Shown here piece after piece: positions 33,045 through 41,986 of a stretch of DNA of 64,000 nucleotides (the first letter of the stretch is position 1; every line of letters starts with the position of its first letter). The stretch is taken from NCBI GenBank assembly GCA_016209705.1, contig JACQVR010000115.1, positions 1 to 64,000 on the forward strand, given 5' to 3'. Below the pieces are notes generated by a model that was not told the DNA's origin, made no database searches, and saw nothing but the letters and a program-made list of their open reading frames with translations. Origin of the DNA: Planctomycetota bacterium. GTDB lineage: Bacteria > Planctomycetota > MHYJ01 > JACPRB01. The position numbers were made by a program, and so were the translations under genes.

Positions 33045-33090
33045 GAGAATATTTTGTAACAGCGCCGGTGTGTCTTGTGCCGGGCCGGAT

Positions 33091-33122
33091 ATGAAAACGG
33101 CCGGAGCTTCAGCTCCGGCCGT
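33091..33122 (-). terminator. Intrinsic terminator
   Basis: On the minus strand ACGGCCGGAGC, loop TGAA and GCTCCGGCCGT form an 11-bp perfect stem followed by TTTCAT, giving a run of four U. It ends the HTH-membrane gene, whose stop is 21 bases upstream. Confidence 0.75.
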
Positions 33123-33142
33123 GCGAATGAACGTTGGGAGAC

Positions 33143-34030
33143 CTAGGGAGTCTCGAAGGTCGGCGGAGGGACGTCCGGCTCCCGCCACGTGGGGCCGCTG
33201 TACGCGCGATGCTTGATCTCGAAATGCGGTTTCTCCGGCGTGGAGAATCCCGAGTACGGCGGCAACCCTCCCAGAAACTCCCGCTCGTGGAATTTCCTCC
33301 ACTCCTTGTCGCCCCAGAACTGGTTCAAGATCCAGTCGGCCGTTCCGGCGGTGAGGCCCATGGGCTGTTCCGCCGCCCCGCTTTCGATCCGCATCAAATC
33401 GTAAACGAACAGGCTCGAATACGTCGTGGAGATGAAGGCGACCAGGATCAAAAGGGTCCACAGCACGCTCGGCCGGCGGCGTTCGATCTCTTCCTCGGTA
33501 GAGACGGGCACCGCCGCCACCGCCCTACGCAACCGCGACGCCCTTCCCCGCCGCAACTTCGGCGCGGCCTGCGGCTCCGCTTCGGCGACTTCTTCCGTCT
33601 CCGTCTCTTCGACCACTTCCTCGGCGACGTCCACCTCGTCCGCCAATCTAAGGGGTTCCGTCTCCTGGCCGATCTCCTCGTCGGTGGGCATCTCCATCCC
33701 TTCGATCCCGACGTCGGACGACTCTTCATCACGGGACTGGATGGACAGTTCGTCGAATCCGCTGTCGCCGGGAGGCGCCGCGGGCTGCTTCTGGTCGACG
33801 TCCAGATCCAGAACCGAATCGTCCTGGCCGGCTCCCGGGGTGCTGGGAAGGATGATCGTCGGCTCCGTGATGCGTCCCTTTTTCAGGTTGGTCACGTCAT
33901 CCTTCTTGAACTTCATCTTGTTTTCATCTCGAAAGGCGCGAAGCTCGCCTTCGGACACCATCCGCTTGAGCTCCTCTTCGCTGAGTTCCAGCTCGCGCAT
34001 CACCTCTTCGAAGGAAAAATAATCGGGCAT
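33143..34030 (-). CDS. HTH-domain single-pass membrane protein
   Basis: A 295-residue protein. The N-terminal ~55 residues look like a MerR/excisionase-type winged helix (SFEEVMRELELSEEELKRMV, EGELRAFRDENKMKF, KKDDV). Next is a long acidic region (60-150), a basic patch (LRRGRASRLRR), one membrane helix at ~190-210 (SVLWTLLILVAFISTTYSSLF) and a periplasmic tail. Such HTH-acidic-TM proteins are of unknown function. ATG 34030 begins the HTH. A terminator follows. Confidence 0.6.
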   Translation of the reverse strand: MPDYFSFEEVMRELELSEEELKRMVSEGELRAFRDENKMKFKKDDVTNLKKGRITEPTIILPSTPGAGQDDSVLDLDVDQKQPAAPPGDSGFDELSIQSRDEESSDVGIEGMEMPTDEEIGQETEPLRLADEVDVAEEVVEETETEEVAEAEPQAAPKLRRGRASRLRRAVAAVPVSTEEEIERRRPSVLWTLLILVAFISTTYSSLFVYDLMRIESGAAEQPMGLTAGTADWILNQFWGDKEWRKFHEREFLGGLPPYSGFSTPEKPHFEIKHRAYSGPTWREPDVPPPTFETP

Positions 34031-34084
34031 CGTGTTACCTCCGGCTCTTGACGCGGTGTTCCGCGTTCCGTTGCCTCTAAAGGA

Positions 34085-34522
34085 TCAATCCTTCCGAACG
34101 TTTTTCTTCAACAGGTCTCGAATATCACTAACCGGCGGCACCGTGGACCCTTTCAACTCGTCCATTTCCACCTCGTAGGCGATGTTGCGGACCGCCACCA
34201 ATTTGATCTTCCTTCCATTCTCGTCCGCCTTGTACAGGCAGAGAGAAATCATGTCCTTGTTGATGGCCTTGTCCCGCACGTCCATCTCTCGAGGCTCCAA
34301 GGCGGGGAGCTTCTTGTGCTTGTGCAGGACCCACAGCAAGTCGTTCACCTGCTGTTCCGCGCCGCCGACCGCCAGGACGAACTCCCCTTGATTATCCACG
34401 CCTTGAAACAGAGGGGGACTGGCGAGGGCCTCCCCGCTCTTGCCCTGAGCCAACAAGGCGGCGCCGAGAACCAAGACAAGCCCGGCCAGAAGCCCCATCG
34501 TGAAATAGCTCCATTTTTGCAT
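34085..34522 (-). CDS. Small exported membrane-anchored protein, unknown
   Basis: The 145-residue protein begins MQKWSYFTMGLLAGLVLVLGAALLAQG, an N-terminal anchor or signal. The rest contains LDNQGEFVLAVGGAEQQ-like sequence and VRNIAYEVEMDELKG without a recognised domain. ATG 34522 follows GGGAGGAAG at 7 bases and is preferred over the longer frame. It is 54 bases upstream of the HTH gene on the same strand, so they are probably cotranscribed. Confidence 0.65.
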   Translation of the reverse strand: MQKWSYFTMGLLAGLVLVLGAALLAQGKSGEALASPPLFQGVDNQGEFVLAVGGAEQQVNDLLWVLHKHKKLPALEPREMDVRDKAINKDMISLCLYKADENGRKIKLVAVRNIAYEVEMDELKGSTVPPVSDIRDLLKKNVRKD

Positions 34523-34754
34523 ACGATTCTTCCTCCCTAAAATAGCCCCGAGCGGCTCATTACACATCCCCTTTAAGACGACTGTCAAGCACTCTGAGGC
34601 TGCGTCCGGAGGCCATTCTCGGAAGACACCATCTAGACGCAGCGCCGGCGCGCGCTCTTGCGGGAATTTGGAGAAAGCCGGTTTCTCGTCCCTTATTTCT
34701 TTTCGTTTCGCGCCGCCTCGTCCAGCCTTTCCTTGCGAAACTTCCGTCCATGGA

Positions 34755-34808
34755 TTAAACGCCGCCGGGACCCGATTCGGTGCTGAATTTTTCGAGCGGC
34801 GGGTTTAA
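34755..34808. promoter_or_regulatory. Imperfect inverted repeat before HEAT-like gene
   Basis: TTAAACGCCGCCG (34755-34767) is the near inverse of CGGCGGGTTTAA (34797-34808), ending 9 bases before the start codon at 34818. Purpose unknown. The rest of the gap 34523-34817 shows nothing. Confidence 0.3.
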
Positions 34809-34817
34809 GATAACGAG

Positions 34818-35813
34818 ATGGCCGAAGTGCTCGTCGCGCTCCTGGCGGCGCTCCCGGCACAGGATTCCTTTGAGGAAGACGTGCTGGACATCCTCCGGCG
34901 CCTCGAAGGAGGCTCGATCGCCGCTTCCGAAGCCGCGGACCAACTCACCGGCCTGGGGGTTTCGGCCGCCCGCGCCATCGATGCGCATCTCCGGATGGAA
35001 ATGGAGCGCAGCGGATCCGGCCTCATCGGTCCCCTGGCGCTGGCCTTGAGCCGGTTGGACCCCCGCTCCGCGCACGCGGCCATCGCCCTTCTGGTCCATG
35101 AGGAGCGCTTGTCTCCGGAAGATCGCTTGGGCTTGGCGCAGCTCCTGCGGGATCTGAATGATCGCGAGACCTGGATCGCCGAGGTGGAGCGCGTCGCTCT
35201 GGATGCCTCGGTGGCTCCCGAGGCGAGGGCTCGGGCCGCGACTCTGCTGGAGGAGACCGGTGACTCCCGCGCCCTGGAGGTGGCGAACCGAGTGGACATG
35301 ATGCTGTTCGAGCTCGATACGGCCGAATCGGCCCGGGCGCTGGCGGCCCGACTGAACGGCGAGAAGACGCCGGAGCGGCGGCAGCGGCGCATCGATTATC
35401 TGGTCCGGATGAAATCTCCGGCCGCCCGCGCGGCCTTGTGGAGCCTGCTGACGAACGCGGACGCGGAGCCCGAAGTTCGATTAGGGATCGCGGAGCGCCT
35501 GTCGGCGGCCGGCGCGCTGGAGCGCGCCGCCGACGCGCGAGCCTCGCTGGCTCAAATCCGGGCCGAACGTCGTGATCTTGCGGAACGGGCGGAGCGGCTC
35601 CTCGACGCGCTTCGCGGCGTCCGGGAGGAGCCGCGGATCCTGCTCGTGGCGGAGCCGGCGGCGCCGCCTCCGAATCCGTCCAAGGCCCGGCCGCACGCTG
35701 CGGAAGAGGCTCCCCGAGCCGGCCTCTCCCCCGCGCGGATCAACCTCATCCTGGGAGCGGCGACCTTCGTCCTGGTGGCGGCTGTGCTCGCGCTGCGCGC
35801 CCGATCGCGATAA
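34818..35813 (+). CDS. Helical-repeat protein with C-terminal anchor, unknown
   Basis: The 331-residue protein is almost wholly helical, with Ala/Arg/Leu-rich helix pairs that resemble HEAT/ARM repeats (for example SVAPEARARAATLLEETGD, AEPEVRLGIAERLSAAG). A Pro-rich linker (~275-295) leads to a final membrane helix at ~309-325 (LILGAATFVLVAAVLAL). It may be a tail-anchored scaffold. It precedes prfB by 9 bases on the same strand. No named family recognised. Confidence 0.65.
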   Translation: MAEVLVALLAALPAQDSFEEDVLDILRRLEGGSIAASEAADQLTGLGVSAARAIDAHLRMEMERSGSGLIGPLALALSRLDPRSAHAAIALLVHEERLSPEDRLGLAQLLRDLNDRETWIAEVERVALDASVAPEARARAATLLEETGDSRALEVANRVDMMLFELDTAESARALAARLNGEKTPERRQRRIDYLVRMKSPAARAALWSLLTNADAEPEVRLGIAERLSAAGALERAADARASLAQIRAERRDLAERAERLLDALRGVREEPRILLVAEPAAPPPNPSKARPHAAEEAPRAGLSPARINLILGAATFVLVAAVLALRARSR

Positions 35814-35822
35814 ACTGTAATC

Positions 35823-36924
35823 ATGAAAGACGAACTTCTGACCACCTTCCGGAGCCTGCGCCAGAGACTCGATTCCCTGCGGGACTCTCTTTGAGATCCC
35901 TCGGAAAGAAACCCGCGTTCGCGAAATCCAAACCAAGATGTCCGCGGCCGGATTCTGGGACGACGCGGACGGCGCTCAAAAGGCGGTCGCCGAGTTGAAG
36001 AGCCTGTCCGGCGTGGTCGACGAGGTGCGCGAGCTTTCGGGAGCGCTTTCCGATGAGGTGGACCTCCTGGAGATGTGTGACGAGGTCCGGGACCAGGCGC
36101 ACATCCACGAAGCCCAGGAGAAGGCGACTCATCTGAGCCGGCGGATCGAAGCGTTCGAGCTCCAGACGTTCTTCAACGGGCCCAACGACGCCCGTGACGT
36201 CTTTCTGGCCATTCACGCGGGAGCGGGTGGCGTCGATTCCATGGATTGGGCGTCGATGCTCCTGCGCATGTACCGGCGATGGCTGGACCGCAACGGCTAC
36301 GACGTGGCGCTGGTGGATTACCAGAGCGGAGACGAGGCGGGCCTCAAGCGCGCCGTCCTCGAAGTGCGCGGCAAGTATCCGTTCGGATACCTGAAGAGCG
36401 AGATGGGAGTCCATCGCCTGGTGCGGATTTCCCCGTTCGACGCCAATCACAAGCGGCACACGAGCTTCGCCAGCGCCGACGTGATTCCCGAGTACGATGA
36501 AATCGACGTCACGATCAACGAAAGCGATCTGAAAATAGACACGTACAGCGCCGGCGGCCCCGGCGGACAGCACGTGAACAAGACACAGAGCGCGGTGCGG
36601 ATCACCCACCTGCCCACGGGCGTCGTGGTCCAGTGCCAGAACGAGCGCTCCCAGCAGCTCAACCGAAAGGTCGCGATGCGGGCCCTGGCGGCGAAGCTGC
36701 ACCAGATGGAGGAAGCCAAGCGGGAGACGGAACTGGCCAAGATGTACGGGGAAAAGGGCGAAATCGCGTTCGGCTCGCAGATCCGAAGCTACACGTTGCA
36801 GCCGTACACTCTGGCCAAGGACCATCGGACGGGCGTGGAAATAGGCAACGTCCAGGCCGTTCTGGACGGCCAGATCGATCCGTTCATCGAGGCCTTCCTG
36901 AAGTGGAAGGAACGCAAGTACTGA
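35823..36924 (+). CDS. prfB: Peptide chain release factor 2, +1 frameshifted
   Basis: RF2 terminates translation at UAA and UGA. The gene starts at ATG 35823, reads 23 codons to CTT TGA (35889-35894), then must slip +1 to GAG (35893) and continue to 36924, giving 366 residues, the family's usual length. The frame after the slip has the SPF stop-recognition tripeptide (VRISPFDANH) and the catalytic GGQ in AGGPGGQHVNKTQSAVR. A CGGGAC stretch just upstream of the slip site resembles the internal Shine-Dalgarno that helps frameshifting. Coordinates cover both parts: 35823-35891 and 35893-36924. Confidence 0.96.
35881..35895 (+). promoter_or_regulatory. prfB programmed frameshift site
   Basis: GGGACTCTCTTTGAG contains the slippery CTT followed by in-frame UGA and then G. 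Low RF2 lets the ribosome slip to the +1 frame, an autoregulatory device. The base after UGA is G, where Escherichia coli has C. Confidence 0.9.
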
Positions 36925-37000
36925 TCCTCGACGGACAAAAACAACCGACGGAAATCGCCGATTTTTCGTATCCTTTTGCAGTCGGATTTTGGGAGGCGAC

Positions 37001-38245
37001 ATGAGACGGTTCACCGCCCTGTTCGCGCTGGCGCTGTCCGCCCTCGTTTACGCTCAAGACGGCAGCTCGTCGATTCCGCCGAAGATCGCGCCGGAAGAGT
37101 ACCGCGAACGGCGCGAGAAGTTGATGGAGAAGCTGAACGACGGGGTGGTCTTGATCGAGGCGGACCCCCTCCTGGCGGGGGCGTCAGGCATCGACGCCAA
37201 CACGCCGCGCTTCGATTACACGTATCTGACGGGGTACCATCGCAAGGGAGACGTGCTCGCCCTGATCCCTTCCCTGAAGAAGTCGATCCTTTTTTCGGAA
37301 GAGCCCGAAGAGGCGAAGCGGCAAGCGGGAATGAAGGACGTCATGTCCCGGGAGAAGCTGGAGGAGTTCCTCAAGGAAATCACGCCGGCCGCTTCCGTGT
37401 TCCACACCCGCCTCCGCAAGGAGGCCAAGGAACTGGTGGAAAAAGTCGCCGAGGAAATCAGCGCCACCGTCAAATCGGCCGGCCGCGTGATCAATCGCGA
37501 AATTACACGCATGCGGATGATCAAGAGCCCTGCCGAGCTGGCCTTGATGCGCAAAGCTTCCGACGCCACGAACAAGGCCCATCTGGCGGCGATGAAGGCG
37601 TGCAAGCCCGGCATGAACGAAGGCGAATTGCAGGAGATCATCGAGAAGACGTTCAAGTCCGAAGGGTGCGACGGATTGAGTTTCCCTTCGATCGTCGGGA
37701 GCGGCAAGAACGGGACGGTCCTTCACTACATGAAAAACAACAGGGAAGTTCCGCCGAATTCCCTGGTCGTCATCGACATCGGTTCGTCGATCTACGGGTA
37801 CGTCACCGACATCACCCGTACCCTGCCGACGAGCGGAAAGTTCACCCAGGAGCATCGGGCGGCGTACGAAGTCGTGCTGGAGGCTCAGAAGGCGGCGGAG
37901 GCCATCCTCAAGCCCGGGGTGACCTTCGGGCGTCTGGAGCGGGCGGCGCGAAAAGTGTTCCAGGATCGGAAGCGGACCGATTGGTCGTACGCCCACACCA
38001 CCGCCGGCGGCCCGCGCCACGGCCTGGGCCACTTCGTCGGAATGGCGGTCCACGACAGCGGGGAATATGGGCGCCCGCTGGCGCCGGGCATGGTCATCAC
38101 GATCGAGCCCGGTTATTACAACGTGAGGGACGGATACGGCATCCGCATCGAAGACATCTACGTGGTCACCGAAACCGGCTTCGAGCGGCTCTCCGACGGC
38201 TCCCCGCGCGAGCCGGACGAGATCGAGAAGATGATGGCCAACTAG
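37001..38245 (+). CDS. M24 metallopeptidase (Xaa-Pro aminopeptidase type), exported
   Basis: The 414-residue protein has a signal peptide (MRRFTALFALALSALVYAQ), an N-terminal creatinase-like domain and a C-terminal pita-bread domain with five metal ligands: Asp in VVIDIGSS, Asp in YVTDITRT, His in GLGHFVGMAVHD, Glu in TIEPGYY and Glu in IRIEDIY. It removes N-terminal residues preceding proline, here probably in the periplasm. ATG 37001 follows GGGAGGCGAC. folD starts 6 bases downstream. Confidence 0.93.
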   Translation: MRRFTALFALALSALVYAQDGSSSIPPKIAPEEYRERREKLMEKLNDGVVLIEADPLLAGASGIDANTPRFDYTYLTGYHRKGDVLALIPSLKKSILFSEEPEEAKRQAGMKDVMSREKLEEFLKEITPAASVFHTRLRKEAKELVEKVAEEISATVKSAGRVINREITRMRMIKSPAELALMRKASDATNKAHLAAMKACKPGMNEGELQEIIEKTFKSEGCDGLSFPSIVGSGKNGTVLHYMKNNREVPPNSLVVIDIGSSIYGYVTDITRTLPTSGKFTQEHRAAYEVVLEAQKAAEAILKPGVTFGRLERAARKVFQDRKRTDWSYAHTTAGGPRHGLGHFVGMAVHDSGEYGRPLAPGMVITIEPGYYNVRDGYGIRIEDIYVVTETGFERLSDGSPREPDEIEKMMAN

Positions 38246-38251
38246 AGCGGC

Positions 38252-39112
38252 ATGGCGGCGCAGATCCTTCACGGCGGGCCTCTGGCGGAGCGAGTCCGCG
38301 CGGAGGCGATCCAGGAAGTTGAGGACCTGCGCCGAGGCGGCCGCAGCCCCCGCGTCGCGGCGATTCACAATGATCTCGATCCCGCCGTTCGCGTCTACAT
38401 GAAGCGGCAGCGCTCGGCCTGCGAGCAAGCGGGCGTCGCGTACGAGGTGCACCCCATCAGCCGGAAGAGCCCCGGCGAGGTCGCCGATCTCGTGGCCACG
38501 CTGGCGGCCGATCCTTCCGTCACGGGAATGACCATCCATCAACCCATGCCCGCCGGTTTCGAAGAGGGGCGCTTTCTGGCCGGCGTGCCGGCCGCGAAGG
38601 ACGTCGAGGCGACGCATCCCGAAAGTCTCGGCCGGCTCTCCCTGGGTTTGGAGGGCCCCCGCCCGGTGGCCGCCGCCGCCGCGCTGGAATTGCTCCGTTC
38701 CGTGCGCGAGGATGCGCGCGGGCTGGACGCGGTCGTCGTCGGCCGAAGCGCCATGGTCGGCCTGCCGGCCGCGCTCATGCTCTTGGGCTGGGGCCGCCGC
38801 GCGCCCACGGTCACGATCTGTCACAGCGGCACCCGGGACTTGGCGGTGCACACGCGCCGCGCCGACATCGTGATCGTGGCGGCCGGAAGGCCGGGAATCG
38901 TGCGCGGCGACATGGTCCGGCCGGGGGCGATCGTGATCGACATCGGCATCAACAAGCTGGACGACGGCCGTCTGGTCGGCGACGCGGCGTTCGACGAAGT
39001 GAAGGAGGTAGCCGGCGCCGTCACCCCCGTGCCGGGCGGAGTGGGCCCCGTGGCCGTGGCGCTCTTCTTGCGGAACGTCGTCGCCTGCGCCCGCCGGCAG
39101 GGTTCACATTAA
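38252..39112 (+). CDS. folD: FolD-like methylene-THF dehydrogenase, atypical active site
   Basis: A 286-residue member of the FolD family, which interconverts methylene-, methenyl- and formyl-tetrahydrofolate. The NADP-binding domain has VVVGRSAMVGLPAA and the C-terminus has the TPVPGGVGPVAV loop. In the catalytic domain the Tyr is kept (VYMKRQRSAC, Tyr49), but the positions of the usual Lys, Gln and Asp carry Gln53, His96 (TIHQPMP) and Glu119 (KDVEATHP). In studied enzymes the lysine is essential for the cyclohydrolase step, so this protein may have only dehydrogenase activity or another substrate (inference). Confidence 0.85.
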   Translation: MAAQILHGGPLAERVRAEAIQEVEDLRRGGRSPRVAAIHNDLDPAVRVYMKRQRSACEQAGVAYEVHPISRKSPGEVADLVATLAADPSVTGMTIHQPMPAGFEEGRFLAGVPAAKDVEATHPESLGRLSLGLEGPRPVAAAAALELLRSVREDARGLDAVVVGRSAMVGLPAALMLLGWGRRAPTVTICHSGTRDLAVHTRRADIVIVAAGRPGIVRGDMVRPGAIVIDIGINKLDDGRLVGDAAFDEVKEVAGAVTPVPGGVGPVAVALFLRNVVACARRQGSH

Positions 39113-39209
39113 AGTTTCGCCATACGCCGTTCGATCGTCTAAAGTAGGGAGCTCCGCGAGCCTTGACCCAAGGGTCCGGGCTTCCTATTTTCCGCTTTTC
39201 GAGGATTCC

Positions 39210-40733
39210 GTGTCGGGCGTCCGCCTGTTCCACCACCCCGCGCCGATCGGCATGGATGGGCCGGTCATCGGCCAGGTCTGCCTCTACGCCTACTTCGCGT
39301 TGCTGGCGCTCCTGTGCGGATACGGCTTTCACCGCTACCTCATGGTTTATCTGTACTACCGCCACCGCCGAAACGGCCACCGCCCCCCCGGCGCATGGGG
39401 CGAGTTGCCCGCGGTCACGGTGCAGCTTCCGGTCTACAACGAGCTGTACGTGGTGGAACGGCTGATCGACGCCGCCTGCCGCCTGGATTATCCGCGGGAC
39501 AAGCTGGAGATCCAGGTTCTGGACGATTCCTCGGATGAGACCCAGGGAATTTGCCGCCGCAAAGTGGAATCGTGGCGCGCGCAAGGCGTCGATATCGTGT
39601 ACCTTCATCGAACGGATCGCGCCGGCTACAAGGCGGGCGCGCTCGATCACGGCATGAAGGTGATGAAAGGCCGGTTCGTGGCGGTCTTCGACGCCGATTT
39701 CCTGCCGCCGCCGGATTTCCTCATGCGGACGATCCATCACTTCACCGACGAACGGATCGGCATGGTGCAGACCCGTTGGGGGCACATCAACCGGGAGTAC
39801 TCGCTTCTCACGCGGATCCAATCGATCCTGCTGGACGGGCATTTCATGATGGAACATTGCGCCCGCAACCGGTCGGGGCGATTCTTCAATTTCAGCGGTA
39901 CGGCGGGGATCTGGCGGCGGGAGGCGATCGAGACGGCGGGCGGATGGCAGCACGACACGCTGACCGAGGATCTGGATTTGAGTTTCCGCTCCCAGCTCGG
40001 GAAATGGAAATTCGTGTTCCTGCCGGAGGTCGAAACCCCGGCGGAACTCCCCGTGGAGATGAACGGCTTCAAGAGCCAGCAGCACCGGTGGGTGAAGGGA
40101 TCGATGCAGACCACCCGCAAGCTGCTGTGGAAGGTGCTGACCGCGGACGTCCCCCTCTACGTCAAGGCGGAGGGATTCGTCCATCTGACGGGAAACATAG
40201 CCTACTTCATCATCTTCATCCTGTCCCTGCTGATGTTCCCGGTGGCCTATTTCCGCACGACCATGAAAGTGCGGGAATCCGCGATCCTGGACCTGGGCGT
40301 GTTCACCCTGGCGACGATCTCGGTGTGCGTGTTTTATCTCTGCTCGCAAAAAGAGATCCACGGATTTCGCCGCTGCCTGAAGACCGCCCTGTACGTCCCG
40401 TTGCTGCTGTCGCTGGGCATCGGGATGTGCGTGTCGAACACGCGGGCCGTGCTGGAAGGTCTCTTGAGCCGGCACGGGGGAGAGTTCGTGCGCACGCCGA
40501 AATACGCGATCGCCGATCGACGCCACACGTTCGCGGGGAAGAAGTACAAAGTCGCGATGCGGTGGATGGTTCCCGCGCTGGAGCTGCTCCTGGGCCTGGG
40601 ATTCGCGGGAATCGTCGCCTACTCGGCAGCGCATGAAATGTACGGGGCCATTCCTTTCCAGGCCTTGTTCATGATCGGCTTCTTTTACGTGTCGTTCCTG
40701 TCCTTTCACCAGGGACGGGTCGCGTCCAAGTGA
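39210..40733 (+). CDS. GT2 processive glycosyltransferase (CslA/cellulose synthase-like)
   Basis: The 507-residue inner-membrane glycosyltransferase has one N-terminal helix (~22-45), a GT-A domain with VTVQLPVYNE, VLDDSSDE, FDADFLPPP (DxD) and TEDLDLSFR, the QQHRWVKG motif (QxxRW) and four or more C-terminal helices. These features define processive beta-glycan synthases using nucleotide sugars. The exact polymer is unknown. GTG 39210 is the start (no strong ribosome site). Its stop overlaps the epimerase start by 4 bases (GTGA). Confidence 0.9.
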   Translation: MSGVRLFHHPAPIGMDGPVIGQVCLYAYFALLALLCGYGFHRYLMVYLYYRHRRNGHRPPGAWGELPAVTVQLPVYNELYVVERLIDAACRLDYPRDKLEIQVLDDSSDETQGICRRKVESWRAQGVDIVYLHRTDRAGYKAGALDHGMKVMKGRFVAVFDADFLPPPDFLMRTIHHFTDERIGMVQTRWGHINREYSLLTRIQSILLDGHFMMEHCARNRSGRFFNFSGTAGIWRREAIETAGGWQHDTLTEDLDLSFRSQLGKWKFVFLPEVETPAELPVEMNGFKSQQHRWVKGSMQTTRKLLWKVLTADVPLYVKAEGFVHLTGNIAYFIIFILSLLMFPVAYFRTTMKVRESAILDLGVFTLATISVCVFYLCSQKEIHGFRRCLKTALYVPLLLSLGIGMCVSNTRAVLEGLLSRHGGEFVRTPKYAIADRRHTFAGKKYKVAMRWMVPALELLLGLGFAGIVAYSAAHEMYGAIPFQALFMIGFFYVSFLSFHQGRVASK

Positions 40734-41665
40734 AGATCCTCCTGACCGGCGGCGCCGGGTTCATCGGCGCTCATCTTCTCGAACGGCTGGTGGCGTTAAG
40801 CCACGACGTCGTCGTGCTGGATGACTTCAACGATTTTTACGATCCCGTCATCAAGCGCGCCAATATCGCCCCGCTCGCGGGAGCCGTTCAGGTCGTGCAA
40901 GGAGACATTCGCGACCCGGCGTCCGTGGAGCGGGCGTTCGCGTCGCGGCCCCACGCGGTCATTCACCTGGCCGCGCGGGCCGGAGTGCGGCCTTCCCTGG
41001 AACAGCCGGAGCTTTACGCGTCGGTGAACGTGGAGGGAACGCTGCGGCTGCTGGAGGCGTGCCGGCGCTTCGGCGTCCGCCGTTTCCTCTTCGCCTCCAG
41101 CTCGAGCGTCTACGGCGACGCCGCGCGTTCGCCGTTCCGGGAGGACGAGCCGCTCCTGGAACCGATTTCACCCTACGGGGTCACGAAGCTCGCCGGTGAA
41201 CACTACGTGCGGGTCTTCCATCTGAACGAAGGTCTGCGGGCGACGGCGCTGCGGTTCTTCACTGTCTATGGACCGCGCCAGCGGCCGGACATGGCCATCC
41301 ACAAGTTCGCCCGCGCCCTGCTCGAGAATCGGGAGGTTCCCGTCTACGGCGACGGAACCACGCGCCGCGACTACACGTACATCGACGACGCCGTGGCGGG
41401 AATCGTGGGGGCGCTCGGGCGCGACGACGGCTTCGAAGTGTACAACATCGGCGAAGCGCGCACCGTGGAACTGCGGGAAGTGATCGAGCTCCTCCAGAAG
41501 CACCTCGGCAAGACGGCGGTGATCCGGCGCCTGCCGGATCAGCCCGGCGACGTGAAGCGAACCTCCGCGGACATCTCGAAGGCGCGGGCGAAACTGGGAT
41601 ATAATCCCGCTACGCCCTTCGAGGAAGGAATCCGCCGATTTTGCGAGTGGATCCGCAGGGGATAG
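40730..41665 (+). CDS. NAD-dependent sugar epimerase (UDP-glucuronate epimerase-like)
   Basis: The 311-residue extended short-chain dehydrogenase has the TGGAGFIGAHL nucleotide motif, the catalytic SSSSVYGD serine, YGVTK (Tyr-x-x-x-Lys), and RRDYTYIDDAV. It most resembles UDP-glucuronate/galactose 4-epimerases. Coupled to the glycosyltransferase by a 4-base overlap, it probably supplies or modifies the nucleotide sugar for polysaccharide synthesis. Confidence 0.88.
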   Translation: MKILLTGGAGFIGAHLLERLVALSHDVVVLDDFNDFYDPVIKRANIAPLAGAVQVVQGDIRDPASVERAFASRPHAVIHLAARAGVRPSLEQPELYASVNVEGTLRLLEACRRFGVRRFLFASSSSVYGDAARSPFREDEPLLEPISPYGVTKLAGEHYVRVFHLNEGLRATALRFFTVYGPRQRPDMAIHKFARALLENREVPVYGDGTTRRDYTYIDDAVAGIVGALGRDDGFEVYNIGEARTVELREVIELLQKHLGKTAVIRRLPDQPGDVKRTSADISKARAKLGYNPATPFEEGIRRFCEWIRRG

Positions 41666-41740
41666 GGAGATGTCGGAGATGGGGAGATGGAGACCCGGAG
41701 CGAGCGGGTGGGGCAGGGGACCCCTTGGTTAGGGGCTCAG
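41666..41740. repeat. GGAGATG-type tandem units
   Basis: GGGAGATGTCGGAGATGGGGAGATGG-like 7-9 bp units (GGAGAT) follow the epimerase stop; a longer version occurs at 42396-42510 and its inverse at 46410-46545. The remaining bases to 41752 show no gene. Confidence 0.5.
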
Positions 41741-41752
41741 GTGATTCGTCGG

Positions 41753-41986
41753 ATGAACGTTCGCGTGCGACTTTTCGGATATCTGGCCGAGGACGCCGGC
41801 CAGGATGAGATGCGCCTGGAGGTGTCCGAATCCCCGACGGCGGGGGAAGTCCTCCGCGCGGTGAGGGCGCGCCTGCGCGTGCCCGCGTCGGTCCGGCTGG
41901 CGGTCAATGCGGAGTACGTCAGCGCTCGGACCTCGCTGAAGCGCGGGGACGTCGTGTCGCTCATCCCTCCGGTGGCGGGTGGATAG
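41753..41986 (+). CDS. moaD: Molybdopterin synthase small subunit MoaD
   Basis: The 77-residue ubiquitin-fold protein ends in the diagnostic Gly-Gly (PPVAGG), which becomes a thiocarboxylate and donates sulfur to precursor Z in the molybdenum cofactor pathway. Start ATG 41753 gives the MNVRVRLFGYLAEDAG N-terminus. It overlaps moaE by 8 bases. Confidence 0.92.
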   Translation: MNVRVRLFGYLAEDAGQDEMRLEVSESPTAGEVLRAVRARLRVPASVRLAVNAEYVSARTSLKRGDVVSLIPPVAGG

